Shown here piece after piece: positions 37,307 through 48,200 of a stretch of DNA of 64,000 nucleotides. A program made the translations under genes and the position numbers. The notes below the pieces were generated by a model that made no database searches, was not told the origin of the DNA, and saw only the letters and a list, made by a program, of their open reading frames with translations. This stretch comes from Hyphomicrobiales bacterium (GTDB lineage Bacteria > Pseudomonadota > Alphaproteobacteria > Rhizobiales > Rhizobiaceae): the NCBI GenBank assembly GCA_900469625.1, contig UBXV01000029.1, positions 1 to 64,000 of the forward strand, read 5' to 3'. The first letter of the stretch is position 1, and every line of letters begins with the position of its first letter.

Positions 37307-39787
37307 ATGACAAAAGCACACGAAACCACATCGGGCGTACGCCGCAGAGCCCCGGTCATCCTGCGCCGTCTGATGGCCTGCACGGCGCTGTTTGCCGCAA
37401 CGGACGCGGTCGCCCAGGTCACCGTACAGAAGGCGAATATCTTCGGCTCCTCGGAAGTCGTCACCTTTTCCGTTCTCATAGGCGTCATTTCCGCGGCAAT
37501 GATCTCGGCCATCTGGCTGATCCGGCAACGCGGCAACATCGAAGCGGAAAACCGCGAGCTTCGCTCCGACCTCTCCGACGCCAACCAACGTCTTTCGCGC
37601 TTCCAGGCGCTCATTGCCGACAAGAACCGCCGCATCGTCATCTGGGACGGCCTTGCCGAGCGGCCCGAACTGCTGGGCCAGCTGCCGGCAGAAACCGGCG
37701 CGCCGGCGGACGATCGCGAATTTCTGGCGTTCGGACGCTGGGTCAAGGGCAACTCCGCCAGCGAACTGGAAAAGGCCATCGATGCCCTGCGCACCGATGC
37801 GCGCAGCTTCGATCTGGTGCTGGAAACGCAGCGCAACGAGATCCTGGAGGCCCAGGGCCGTGTTTCCGGTGGACGCGCATTCGTGCGTTTCATTGCGCTC
37901 AACAACATGCGGGCGGAACTCGCCGAGCTGAAGCTCGAGCGCGATCGCCTCAACAATTCGCTGATGTCCTTCCGCACGCTGCTCGACGCCATCGACCTGC
38001 CGGTCTGGCAACGCGGCACCGACGGCGCGCTCAGCTGGGTAAACGAAGCCTATGCCGACGCCGTGGAGGCGCCGAATGTCGCAGCGGCCATCGCCGAAGG
38101 TCGCGAACTGCTGGCGACGATCGCGCGCGAAAAGATCCGCGCCGTTTCGACCTTCGACGCGCCTTTCCGCGACAAGCTATCGACGGTGGTCAAGGGCAAC
38201 CGAACCTTCTTCGACGTCGTCGACGCGCGCAGCCCGGCCGGAACGACCGGTATCGCCATCGATGTCTCCGGCGTCGAGGCCGTGCGCGAAGAACTCACAC
38301 GCACTCTCAAGAGCCACGCGGAAACGCTCGACCATCTGGCGACACCCGTCGCCATCTTCGACGGCAATCAGCGTCTGCAGTTCTACAACCAGGCTTTCCA
38401 GCGCCTCTGGAACCTGGACATGGGCTTCCTCGAGCGCAAGCCTGACAATGGCGAAGTGCTCGACCGCCTGCGCTCGGGCGGCCAGTTGCCGGAACAGCTC
38501 AACTGGAAACAGTGGAAGGCGACCGCGCTGTCCGTCTACCAGGCGCTCGATACCCAATCCGACCTCTGGCACCTGCCGAACGGCCAGACCTTGCGGGTGT
38601 TTGCCACGGCACGGCCGCAGGGCGGTGTAACCTGGGTGTTCGAGAACCTGACCGAGAAGGTCGATCTGGAAACTCGCTACAACACGCTGGTGCAGGTGCA
38701 GGGCGAGACCATCGACCATCTTGCCGAAGGCGTGGCGGTGTTCGGTCCCGACGGCCGCATCCGGCTTTCCAACCCAGCCTTCCGGGCGATCTGGGGCATC
38801 AACGAGACCGAGGCGAAGCCCGGCACCCATATCCGCGCGATCGAGCAGGCCTGCCTGATGTCCTATGACCAGCCTGATGGTTGGAAGCGGTTCTCCCACA
38901 TCATCACCAGTTTCGATGACGAAAGGCCCTCGAGCCGCGGCATTCTCGAACTGCGCACCGGCCTGATCCTCGATTTCGCCGTCATTCCGCTGCCGAACGC
39001 CCAGACGATGCTGACCTTCGTCAACATCACCGACAGTGTGCGGGTCGAGCGGGCGCTCACCGAGAAGAATGACGCGCTGCGCAAGGCCGACGCGCTGAAG
39101 AACGATTTCGTCCACCACGTCTCCTACGAGTTGCGCTCGCCGCTGACCAACATCATCGGCTTTGCCGATCTGTTGAAGACGCCGGCCTTCGGCGATCTCA
39201 ACGATAGACAGGCGGAGTATGTCGACCATATCGCCACCTCCTCGTCGCTGCTCCTGACCATCGTCAACGATATTCTCGATCTGGCGACCGTTGACGCCGG
39301 CATCGTCGAACTCGACATGTCCGAGATCAACCTCACCGATTTCCTCGACGACATCGCCCACCAGATGGCAGACCGGCTGGTCGAAGGCGGCGTGACCCTG
39401 CGCATCGCGGCGCCGGACAATCTTGGCCGCATGGTCGCCGACCAGCAGCGACTGAAGCAGATCTTCATCAAGCTATTGACCAACGCCGCCAACTTTGCGC
39501 CTGACGGCAGCGTCATCGAACTTGCCTGCCGGCGCGAGGGCGGAGACTTCGTCTTTTCCGTTTCCGACACTGGCCCCGGCATTCCGCAGGATGTGCTCGA
39601 TACCGTGTTCAATCGCTTCGAAAGCCATGGTCAGCGCGGCGGCGCCGGCCTCGGCCTGTCGATCGTCGAGAGCTTTGTCAGCCTTCACCACGGCACCGTT
39701 TCGATCCGCAGCCGCGAGGGCGAAGGCACCGAAGTCAGCTGCCGCATTCCTTCGGCAGAGATCCCGAAGATCGTCGCGGCGGAATAA
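37307..39787 (+). CDS. divL: DivL, tyrosine H-box cell-cycle pseudokinase
   Basis: An 826-residue membrane protein. A hydrophobic segment near residues 22-37 and a membrane helix at about 42-63 anchor it. A coiled region and PAS-type domains fill about 90-590. The dimerisation helix reads FVHHVSYELRSPLTN, where Tyr-607 stands in place of the phosphorylated histidine, the hallmark of DivL. The ATPase domain is complete (LLTNAANFAP, DTGPGIP, GGAGLGLSIV). DivL senses the DivK state and steers CckA-ChpT-CtrA phosphorylation in the alpha-proteobacterial cell cycle. ATG 37307 is chosen because the upstream frame is Arg/Thr-rich and unconserved in type. The stop overlaps the next start (TAATG). Confidence 0.9.
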   Translation: MTKAHETTSGVRRRAPVILRRLMACTALFAATDAVAQVTVQKANIFGSSEVVTFSVLIGVISAAMISAIWLIRQRGNIEAENRELRSDLSDANQRLSRFQALIADKNRRIVIWDGLAERPELLGQLPAETGAPADDREFLAFGRWVKGNSASELEKAIDALRTDARSFDLVLETQRNEILEAQGRVSGGRAFVRFIALNNMRAELAELKLERDRLNNSLMSFRTLLDAIDLPVWQRGTDGALSWVNEAYADAVEAPNVAAAIAEGRELLATIAREKIRAVSTFDAPFRDKLSTVVKGNRTFFDVVDARSPAGTTGIAIDVSGVEAVREELTRTLKSHAETLDHLATPVAIFDGNQRLQFYNQAFQRLWNLDMGFLERKPDNGEVLDRLRSGGQLPEQLNWKQWKATALSVYQALDTQSDLWHLPNGQTLRVFATARPQGGVTWVFENLTEKVDLETRYNTLVQVQGETIDHLAEGVAVFGPDGRIRLSNPAFRAIWGINETEAKPGTHIRAIEQACLMSYDQPDGWKRFSHIITSFDDERPSSRGILELRTGLILDFAVIPLPNAQTMLTFVNITDSVRVERALTEKNDALRKADALKNDFVHHVSYELRSPLTNIIGFADLLKTPAFGDLNDRQAEYVDHIATSSSLLLTIVNDILDLATVDAGIVELDMSEINLTDFLDDIAHQMADRLVEGGVTLRIAAPDNLGRMVADQQRLKQIFIKLLTNAANFAPDGSVIELACRREGGDFVFSVSDTGPGIPQDVLDTVFNRFESHGQRGGAGLGLSIVESFVSLHHGTVSIRSREGEGTEVSCRIPSAEIPKIVAAE

Positions 39788-41298
39788 TGCAGCCGATCAC
39801 CCGCTTTCTGGAGGACGAGGCCGCCACGATCCAGTTGGGCGAAGACCTCGCCCTGGCGCTGAAGCCGGGCGACTGCCTGGCGCTGTCGGGCGATCTCGGA
39901 GCCGGCAAATCGACGCTCGCGCGCGCCTTCCTGCGCGCCATTGCCGACGATGACACCCTCGAAGTTCCGAGCCCGACCTTTACCCTGGTGCAGAGTTACG
40001 AACTGCGCATTCCCGTCGCCCATTTTGACCTCTATCGCCTCGGCCATGCCAGCGAACTCGACGAACTCGGTTTCGACGAGGCGCTGTCCCTCGGCGTCTG
40101 TCTCGTGGAATGGCCCGAGAGAGCCGAAGAGGCTTTGCCGGCGAACCGCATCGTTTTGTCGATTAGCCATGAGGCGACCGGACGATCGGTCAGTATCTCC
40201 GGTCCAGACAATGCCCTTGAGCGCATTGCCCGCACGCTGGCGATCCGCGACTTCCTGACGGAAAACGGATTTCGAGACGCACGACGCCGACATCTGAGCG
40301 GCGACGCGTCGGTCCGGGCCTATGAGCGCGTCGACGGCCGGGACGGGCATCCGGCCAGGATCTTGATGGATGCGGCGCGGCACAAGCCAGGTCCGATCCT
40401 TCAGGACGGCAAATACTACCAGCAACTTGCGCATATCGCCGAGGACGTGATCCCCTTCGTCGCCATCGACGAGCTGCTCCGCGAGCGCGACTTCGCAGCA
40501 CCGGCGATCTACGCGCGCGATCTCGACCAGGGCATCCTGCTGATCGAGGACCTCGGCTCGGACGGCATACTCGATGAAGACGGCGCGCCGATCGAGGCGC
40601 GCTATGTCGAAAGCGCGCGCCTGCTCGCCCGGCTTCACGCTGCACCGGCCAAGCGCGATATCGTGCTTGCCGGCGGTGTCGAACACCATATCCCGGACTT
40701 CGACCGCACGGCGATGAAGATCGAGACGCGGCTTCTCATCGACTGGTATCTGCCGTGGAAGCGTGGCACGCCGGCGACGGAACCGGAAAAGCAGGAATAC
40801 GCTGCGATCTGGGATGGGCTGATCGACCTCGTCGAGACGTCCGAAAAGAACCTGCTGCTGCGGGATTTTCATTCGCCGAACATCATCTGGCGTGCGGAGC
40901 AGGACGGTATCCAGCGGATCGGACTGATCGATTTCCAGGACTCGATGATCGGGCCGACCGCCTATGACGTGGCATCGCTGGTGCAGGACGCCCGGGTGAC
41001 GATCGAGCCGGCGCTGGCGCACCAGATGATGGATGCCTATCTCGCCGATCGCCGTGCCGCAGGCCCGTTCGACGAGGCACTGTTCCTGCGCGACTGGCAC
41101 CTGATGTCGGCGCAGCGCAACTGCAAGCTCGTCGGCATATGGGTCCGGCTGATGCAGAGGGACGGCAAACCCGTCTACATGAAGCACATGCCGCGCACTT
41201 TCGCCTATCTTGAAGTCGCCCTCCGCCACGAAGCGCTGAAACCCTTGCGCGACTGGTGTATGAAGACGGGACTAATCGGTCCCGAATCAGCGAACTGA
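39787..41298 (+). CDS. TsaE-AmgK fusion: tRNA t6A ATPase and anomeric sugar kinase
   Basis: A 503-residue two-domain protein. Residues about 1-150 are TsaE, the ATPase of the tRNA threonylcarbamoyladenosine complex, with P-loop SGDLGAGKSTLARAF and SPTFTLVQSYE. Residues about 160-500 are an aminoglycoside-phosphotransferase-fold kinase with catalytic loop LLRDFHSPNIIW and metal site LIDFQDSMIGPTAYD. The kinase half plus the adjacent nucleotidyltransferase matches AmgK-MurU of pseudomonads, which phosphorylates recycled N-acetylmuramic acid at C1. The fusion is common in Rhizobiales. The AmgK activity is inferred from family and neighbour. Confidence 0.85.
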   Translation: MQPITRFLEDEAATIQLGEDLALALKPGDCLALSGDLGAGKSTLARAFLRAIADDDTLEVPSPTFTLVQSYELRIPVAHFDLYRLGHASELDELGFDEALSLGVCLVEWPERAEEALPANRIVLSISHEATGRSVSISGPDNALERIARTLAIRDFLTENGFRDARRRHLSGDASVRAYERVDGRDGHPARILMDAARHKPGPILQDGKYYQQLAHIAEDVIPFVAIDELLRERDFAAPAIYARDLDQGILLIEDLGSDGILDEDGAPIEARYVESARLLARLHAAPAKRDIVLAGGVEHHIPDFDRTAMKIETRLLIDWYLPWKRGTPATEPEKQEYAAIWDGLIDLVETSEKNLLLRDFHSPNIIWRAEQDGIQRIGLIDFQDSMIGPTAYDVASLVQDARVTIEPALAHQMMDAYLADRRAAGPFDEALFLRDWHLMSAQRNCKLVGIWVRLMQRDGKPVYMKHMPRTFAYLEVALRHEALKPLRDWCMKTGLIGPESAN

Positions 41299-41308
41299 CA
41301 GAGAAGCA

Positions 41309-42040
41309 ATGTCGATCAGCAATGCGATGGTGCTCGCCGCGGGCCTCGGTACCCGTCTGCGCCCGATCACCAACACCATCCCCAAGCCACTGGTGAAGAT
41401 CGCCGGCAAGCCGATGATCGACTACGTGCTCGATCTGCTTGTCGACGCCGGCGTCACCACGGCCGCCGTCAACGTGCACCATTTCGCCGACCAGATGGAG
41501 ACGCATCTGGCGCAGCGCTCGGCACCCGAGATCGTCATTTCCGACGAGCGCGACGGGCTGATGAATTCCGGCGGCGGGCTGGCCAAGGGCCTGAAGCTGC
41601 TGGCCGATGGGCCAGTCCTGGTGATGAATGCCGACCTCTTCTGGATCGGCGAGAACGCCGATGGCCCCAGCAATCTCGCACGGCTTGCCAGTTTCTTCGA
41701 TCCGGCCCGGATGGACATGGCGCTGCTTTGCGTGCGCGACGAGGATACGACCGGACACAATGGTAAGAAGGATTTTTCGCTCGGCGCGGACGGGCGGCTG
41801 GTGCGCTATGCCGAAGGCATGGACAATCCCGTCGTCTATGCCGGCGCGATTGCGCTCGACAAGACGCTGTTTGCCGATGCACCGGATGACGCATTCAACC
41901 TCAACATCTATTTCGACCGGGCGATCGCATCCGGCCGGCTATTCGGCATCGTGCTTGACGGCCACTGGATGACCGTCGGGACGCCGGAAGCAATCGAGGA
42001 CGCCGAAGCCGCAATCCGCCGCTATCAGCCGGGGGGATGA
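41309..42040 (+). CDS. murU: Sugar-1-phosphate nucleotidyltransferase, MurU-like
   Basis: A 243-residue nucleotidyltransferase with MVLAAGLGTRLRPITNTIPKPLVKIAGKP at the N-terminus (signature GLGTRLRP and PKPLVKI) and VLVMNADLFW as the metal site. Next to an AmgK-type kinase, the best prediction is N-acetylmuramate-1-phosphate uridylyltransferase (MurU), giving UDP-MurNAc directly and bypassing de novo MurA/MurB, hence fosfomycin. Generic NTP-transferase annotation is the alternative. It lies 10 bases after the fusion gene and overlaps addB by four bases. Confidence 0.8.
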   Translation: MSISNAMVLAAGLGTRLRPITNTIPKPLVKIAGKPMIDYVLDLLVDAGVTTAAVNVHHFADQMETHLAQRSAPEIVISDERDGLMNSGGGLAKGLKLLADGPVLVMNADLFWIGENADGPSNLARLASFFDPARMDMALLCVRDEDTTGHNGKKDFSLGADGRLVRYAEGMDNPVVYAGAIALDKTLFADAPDDAFNLNIYFDRAIASGRLFGIVLDGHWMTVGTPEAIEDAEAAIRRYQPGG

Positions 42041-45000
42041 TCGTGTCCTTGCGCGCACCAAACGTCTTCACCATCCCGCCGGGCCTGCCCTTCCTGAAGA
42101 CGCTCGCGCGCACGCTCTGCGACGGCACGCTGACGCCAGATTTCCGCTACGACCCCGCCGATCCGCTGCCGCTGGCCGGCGTGACGATTTTCGTTCCGAC
42201 GCGCCGGTCCGCCCGCGTGCTGCGTTCGGAGTTCGTCGACCTGCTCGGCGGCGGTTCGGCGATCCTGCCGACGATCCGCGCACTCGGTGAAACCGACGAC
42301 GACAGCGGCTTCTTCGATGCCGAAGTGCCGGCGATCCTCGACCTGGCGCCGCCGCTGCCCGGCACCGCGCGCCTGATCGAACTCGGCCGACTGATTCTCG
42401 CCTGGCGCAACCGCCTGCCGAAGGTGGTGCTGGACATTCACGCCGAGAGCCCGCTGATCGCCCCGGCAAGCCCGGCAGACGCGATCTGGCTGGCGCGCAA
42501 CCTCGCCGAACTCGTCGACGCGATGGAGACCGAGGAGCTCGACTGGGACGAACTCGACAATCTCGATGCCGGCGAACATGCGCTCTGGTGGCAGCTGACG
42601 CTCGAATTCCTGAAGATCGCCCGGGTCTACTGGCCGGAACGGCTGGAAGAGCTGAAGCAATCCTCGCCGGCCCGGCATCGCAACGCCATCCTGCAGGCGG
42701 AGACGCAGCGCATCGCTGCCGGCGCGCTGAAGGGGCCGATCGTCATCGCCGGATCGACCGGCTCGATCCCGGCGACGGCGGCCCTGATTGCAGCAGTCCA
42801 GAAGCTGGACAACGGCACGATCGTGTTGCCTGGGCTCGACCGGACGATGAGCGATGCGGAATGGGGCATGATCATCGGCGAGACGGTCGCCGCCGGCCGT
42901 CCAGATCCTGCAAGCCGCAGTCATCCGCAGTATGGCTTCCACCGCCTGCTGCAGCGCATGCAGGTCGAGCGCCGCGAGGTTCCGATCCTCGGCGAGGCCG
43001 ATGCCGGATTGACCGATCGCAGCGAGATCCTGTCGCACGCACTTCTGCCCGCCAAGGCGACCAATGGCTGGACCGAGACCCGCAACGCGCTTGAGCCCGA
43101 GACCCTGCTGCGAGCCTTTGGCGACGTTGCCCTGATCGAGACCGCCAACGAGCGCGAGGAGGCAACCGCGATTGCGATTGCGCTCAGGCTGGCGCTCCAG
43201 GGCAGTGACGACAGCCAGGCGGCGTTGATCACCCCGGACCGCAATCTGGCGCGCCGCGTCGGCGCGGAACTGGCGCGCTTCGACATCGAGGCCGACGATT
43301 CGGCCGGCACACCACTCGCCTCGACGTCAGCCGGCACGCTGATGCGGCTTCTGCTGGAGGCGAGCCTGCGTCCTGGCGATCCCGTGCCGCTGGTGGCGCT
43401 GTTCAAACATCCGCTGGCGCGCTTCGGCCTGTCGAAAACGGACATGCGCCGCAGCGGCGATGTGCTGGAGCGGCTGGCGCTGCGCAGCGGCACCGAAATC
43501 GCCGACATCGCGCTGCTGGAGCCGTTGCTCGAGAAGGCGGTCGCCAATCACAGGGTCGATCGCCATCCGCCGGAATGGCGCATCGGCATCACCGAGGACG
43601 ACATCCTTGCGGCAAAGGATCTCGCGAACCGGGTAAAGGCGGCAACCGACCCACTCGCCGGCGCCCTCGTTCGGCGCAGCGACGGACGCCGCCCCTTTTC
43701 CGAGACATTCACCTTTGCCGAGTGGGCGACACGAACGGGCCAGGCGCTGGAATCGGTTTGCGGCGATGAACGGGCCGACCTCAGCGGCCTCTGGTCCGGC
43801 GAGGCGGGCGAGGCCTTGGCGACGCTTTTGCGCGGCATCATCGAGACCGAAGGCCAGATGGATGCCGACGGGCCGCAATGGTGCGACATCATGGAAGCGC
43901 TTGCGGCCAGCGAAGCGGTCAAGCCGCGCTCGATGCGCCACCCACGGGTCTTCATCTTCGGCGCGCTGGAATCGCGCCTGCAAAGCATGGATCTGGTGGT
44001 GCTCGGCGGCATGAACGAGGGCAACTGGCCCGGACAGACCGCCAACGACCCCTTCCTGTCGCGGACGATGAAGACCGGGATCGGGCTTGAACCGCCGGAG
44101 CGTCGCATCGGCCAGCTCGCTCACGACTTCCAGATGGCCTGCGGCACACGCAAGCTGATCTTTTCCCGCTCGATGCGGCAGGGGTCGGCGCCTACAGTTG
44201 CATCGCGATGGCTGCAGCGCCTTCTGGCGCTCGGCGGCAAACGACTGGCAGATACGCTCCGGTCGAACGGCAGCGACTACCTCCTTTGGGCGCGGATGCT
44301 CGACAAGGGTGGTCGCCAGGCCCTGGCAGAACGTCCGGCCCCCAAGCCGCCTGCCGACCTGCAGCCGCGCAAATATTCGTTCAGCGAAATCTCGCGGCTC
44401 CGGCGCGACCCCTATGCGATCTATGCCCGGCGGATCCTGCGGCTGCATCCGCTCGATCCTTTCAACAGCGATCCCGGTGCGGCCGAGCGCGGCACGCTCT
44501 ACCACCGCATCGTCGACCGCTTCGTGCGCGGCGGTTTCGACATCCAGTCCCCGGCAGCCGACGAGGCTATGGTCCGCCTGCTCAACGAAGCCTTCGACGA
44601 AGAGCGCCTGCCCGCCCATATCGACACCATCTGGCGACCGCGCTTTACCGCCGTCGGCAAGGCTTTCCTGAAGTGGGAGCGGGAGCGCGCGCGATTTGTG
44701 CGAAAGTCCTTCACCGAGGCTGCGGCATCGATGGATGTCGGCGTGGCCGACATCCGCCTGACCGGCATCGCCGACCGGCTGGATACGCTGACCGACGGGA
44801 CGGTCGAGATCATCGACTACAAGACCGGCTCCAGCCCTTCGGTCCGGGAAGCGCGGGTCTTGCTCGATCCGCAGCTGGCGCTGGAAGCTGCGGCGTTGAA
44901 GGCCGGTGCGTTCAAGAGCATGGGGCCGGCCCACCCGCAATCGCTGCTTTATGTCAGGCTGAAACCCGGCTCCCGTTTCGATGCGGAAGCGGTCAACAAC

Positions 45001-45222
45001 GAGAACAGCCGGGCGAAGGAAACGAAAACGGCCGATCAGCTGGCCGACGATGCGCTCATCGAACTGAGGAAGCTGCTGACCGCATTGATGTCGGGTAGGC
45101 ACGGCTTTGCCTCGCGGCTCATCGTCCAGAAGGAGCGCGACTACGGCGGCGAATACGACCATCTGGCCCGCGTCGCCGAGTGGTCGACCGCCGACAGCGA
45201 GGATGACAGCGATGAGGGATGA
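42037..45222 (+). CDS. addB: Double-strand break repair protein AddB
   Basis: A 1061-residue subunit of the AddAB helicase-nuclease, the rhizobial counterpart of RecBCD. The N-terminal part is a degenerate helicase-like domain (VTIFVPTRRSARVLRSEF). The C-terminus has the PD-(D/E)xK nuclease domain with GIADRLDTLTDGTVEIIDYKTG. Length is typical for alpha-proteobacterial AddB. It overlaps murU by 4 and addA by 11 bases, so the pair is translationally coupled. Confidence 0.95.
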   Translation: MIVSLRAPNVFTIPPGLPFLKTLARTLCDGTLTPDFRYDPADPLPLAGVTIFVPTRRSARVLRSEFVDLLGGGSAILPTIRALGETDDDSGFFDAEVPAILDLAPPLPGTARLIELGRLILAWRNRLPKVVLDIHAESPLIAPASPADAIWLARNLAELVDAMETEELDWDELDNLDAGEHALWWQLTLEFLKIARVYWPERLEELKQSSPARHRNAILQAETQRIAAGALKGPIVIAGSTGSIPATAALIAAVQKLDNGTIVLPGLDRTMSDAEWGMIIGETVAAGRPDPASRSHPQYGFHRLLQRMQVERREVPILGEADAGLTDRSEILSHALLPAKATNGWTETRNALEPETLLRAFGDVALIETANEREEATAIAIALRLALQGSDDSQAALITPDRNLARRVGAELARFDIEADDSAGTPLASTSAGTLMRLLLEASLRPGDPVPLVALFKHPLARFGLSKTDMRRSGDVLERLALRSGTEIADIALLEPLLEKAVANHRVDRHPPEWRIGITEDDILAAKDLANRVKAATDPLAGALVRRSDGRRPFSETFTFAEWATRTGQALESVCGDERADLSGLWSGEAGEALATLLRGIIETEGQMDADGPQWCDIMEALAASEAVKPRSMRHPRVFIFGALESRLQSMDLVVLGGMNEGNWPGQTANDPFLSRTMKTGIGLEPPERRIGQLAHDFQMACGTRKLIFSRSMRQGSAPTVASRWLQRLLALGGKRLADTLRSNGSDYLLWARMLDKGGRQALAERPAPKPPADLQPRKYSFSEISRLRRDPYAIYARRILRLHPLDPFNSDPGAAERGTLYHRIVDRFVRGGFDIQSPAADEAMVRLLNEAFDEERLPAHIDTIWRPRFTAVGKAFLKWERERARFVRKSFTEAAASMDVGVADIRLTGIADRLDTLTDGTVEIIDYKTGSSPSVREARVLLDPQLALEAAALKAGAFKSMGPAHPQSLLYVRLKPGSRFDAEAVNNENSRAKETKTADQLADDALIELRKLLTALMSGRHGFASRLIVQKERDYGGEYDHLARVAEWSTADSEDDSDEG

Positions 45223-48200
45223 AAGCACCGGCCCTGACGACGGGACACCGGAAGCCTGGCTCGACTGGACATCGCGGCGGCAGTCGCTCGCCTCCGATCC
45301 GGCGCGCTCGGCCTGGGTGTCGGCCAATGCCGGCTCGGGCAAGACCCATGTGTTGACGCAGCGCGTCATCCGCCTGCTGCTTGCGGGCTGCAGGCCGTCC
45401 GCCATTCTCTGCCTCACCTATACCAAGGCGGCGGCGTCGGAGATGTCCAACCGCGTGTTCGAGCGCCTTGCCGAATGGGTGACGCTCGACGACGACGCGC
45501 TGGAAAGGCGCATCGAGGCCATCGAGGGCGAGCGGCCATCGCGGCTGAAGCTGCAGGAAGCGCGACGGCTGTTTGCGCGCGCGCTCGAAACCCCGGGTGG
45601 CCTGAAGATCCAGACCATCCACGCGTTTTGCGAGGCGCTGCTGCATCAGTTTCCGCTGGAGGCAAACGTTGCCGGGCACTTCTCGGTGCTCGACGACCGG
45701 GCGGCGGCCGTGCTCTTGGCGGATGCACGCCGTGCCCTGCTGACGGCAACGACGACGGACGGCGATCGGCCGCTTGCCGACGCGTTCGCAACCGTGCTCG
45801 AGCTTGCCGACGACACCGGGCTGGAAAAGCTGCTGGCCGCGATCGTTTCCAACCGCACGGCGATCCAGGCCTTCCTCGACCATGCAGACGCCCGTGGCGG
45901 CATCGCCGTGCAGCTGCGCGCAGCCCTCAGGCTCGAACCGCAGGACAGTGTCGAGCGCATCCTTCAAAGTGCCTGGCCGCTTGCCGGGCTCAACGGGCCG
46001 GCGCTCGAACGCTACCTCTCGCTTGCCGCCAGCGCCGGCGGCGCCAAGGTGCTCGACTTCGCCGAGGGGCTACGGGCAACCGCCAAGCTTACCGACCCGA
46101 TGGCGCGCTACGAGGGCCTGCGGGAGCTGTTTTTCACCGGCACCGGCAAGCCGCGCGCCGATTCAGCCTTCGTCAACAAGGCCATGCTTCAGGCCGCACC
46201 AGACCTGCTCGCGCTCGTCGAAGCCGCCCGTGGTCATGTGATCGCGTGCGCCGATCGGTTGAGCATCGTCCAGATGTACGAGGCGACACTGTCGGCGCTG
46301 ACCCTCGCCGATCGGCTCAGCAGCGATTATGAGGCGCTCAAGCGCACCCGCAGCCAGCTCGATTTCGAGGACCTGATCAATCGCACCGCCAGCCTGTTTG
46401 CGCGCGGCGATGTCAGCGCCTGGGTTCACTACAAGCTTGACCAGGGTATCGATCACATTCTTGTCGACGAGGCACAGGATACCAGCCCGACGCAATGGAC
46501 CATCATTCAGGCGCTGGCCACGGATTTCTTCTCCGGCGAAAGCGCCCGCGGCACCGACCGAACGATGTTTGCCGTCGGCGACGAGAAGCAGTCGATTTAT
46601 TCCTTCCAGGGCGCGCGGCCCGAGCGCTTCTCGCGCGAAAGCATCGAGACCGAGCGGCGCGTGCGCGACGGCGGCAAGGCGTTCAGCCCGATCCGGCTGC
46701 AGCTTTCCTTCCGCTCCACCGTCGACGTGCTGTCGGCCGTCGATACCGTCTTTGCCAACCCGGTGCATGCGCGCGGGCTGAGCGCCCGCAACGAAGCCGT
46801 CGTGCACGCCTCCAATCGGATCGGCCATCCCGGCGCCGTCGACATCTGGGACGTGATCGCCGCCGAGCCGACGGCAACCGACGACGAATGGACGGCCCCC
46901 TTCGACGCGACGCCGGAAACGGCGCCGGTCAACATTCTCGCCCGGCGCATTGCAGCCGTGCTCGACAGCTGGATCGGGCACGAGACGATCATCGAGAAGG
47001 GCGTGCGCCGCGCGATGCGCCCCGGCGACGTCATCGTGCTCGTGCGCAAGCGCGACGCCTTCGTCAATGCGCTGACGCGCGCCCTGAAGCGCCGCAGCGA
47101 CATTCCCGTCGCCGGCGCCGACCGGCTGGTTCTCACAAGCCATATCGCCATCCAGGACCTTCTGGCGCTCGGGCGCTTCATGCTCTTGCCGGAAGACGAC
47201 CTGTCGCTCGCGGCGCTGTTGAAGAGCCCGCTCTTCAACCTCGACGAGGATGCACTGTTCGAACTCGCGGCCAGGCGCGACGAAGGCGTCAGCCTCTGGC
47301 AGAGGTTGCAGCAATCGGGCACTGAGGAAAGCTCTGTCCACGAAGAAACCGTCAAGACGCTTGTTCGCTATGCCGCCCTTTCCCAGCAACTGGCGCCGCA
47401 TGATTTTTACGCGCGCGTGCTCGGGGTCCACGGCGGCCGCGCGGCGTTTCTCGCCCGCCTCGGCAGCGAGGTGAGCGATATCCTCGACGAGTTCCTGACG
47501 TTTGCGCTCGAGCACGAAAGGAGCGGCCTGCCCGGCCTGCAGGCTTTCGTGTCGACGCTCGAAATCGAGGCGCCGACCGTCAAGCGCGAGCAGGACAAGG
47601 AACGCGACGAAGTCCGCATCATGACGGTGCACGCGGCAAAAGGCCTGGAAGCGCCTGTGGTGTTCCTGGTCGACGGCGGCGGTAAGCCGTTCAACTCCCA
47701 GCACGTACCCGATCTTCGTTTCCTGGAAATGGCGCTTTCGGACGGGTCGAGCTATCCCCTACCCGTCTGGCGGGCACCCGGCTCGGCACCGAACTCGTTT
47801 GTTGCCGCCGACAGCGAACGGCTGAAGACCTTGGCCGAGGAAGAATATCGCCGCCTGCTCTATGTCGGCATGACCCGGGCCGCCGACCGGCTGATCGTGT
47901 GCGGCTATCGCGGGCAGCGGGCAAGCACCGATACCTGGCACGCGATGGTGCAGGCGAGCCTGTCTGTCGACGACAGCGGCCGCAGCACGCCTGTCCTGTT
48001 CAAGGCCGGTGATGAGGAATGGACGGGGCACGCCTGGCGCGAGACGCATGTGCCGCGCGAGGTTCCGACAGGCGGAGAAACCGCCGAGCACGCAACGGCC
48101 GAAAAGACCGGCCTGCCGATCGCGCTTTCCACGCCGTTGCCGCCGCCGCCGCGCTTGCCACGACCGCTCAGCCCATCGGGCGTCGGCATCGCCGTCGACG

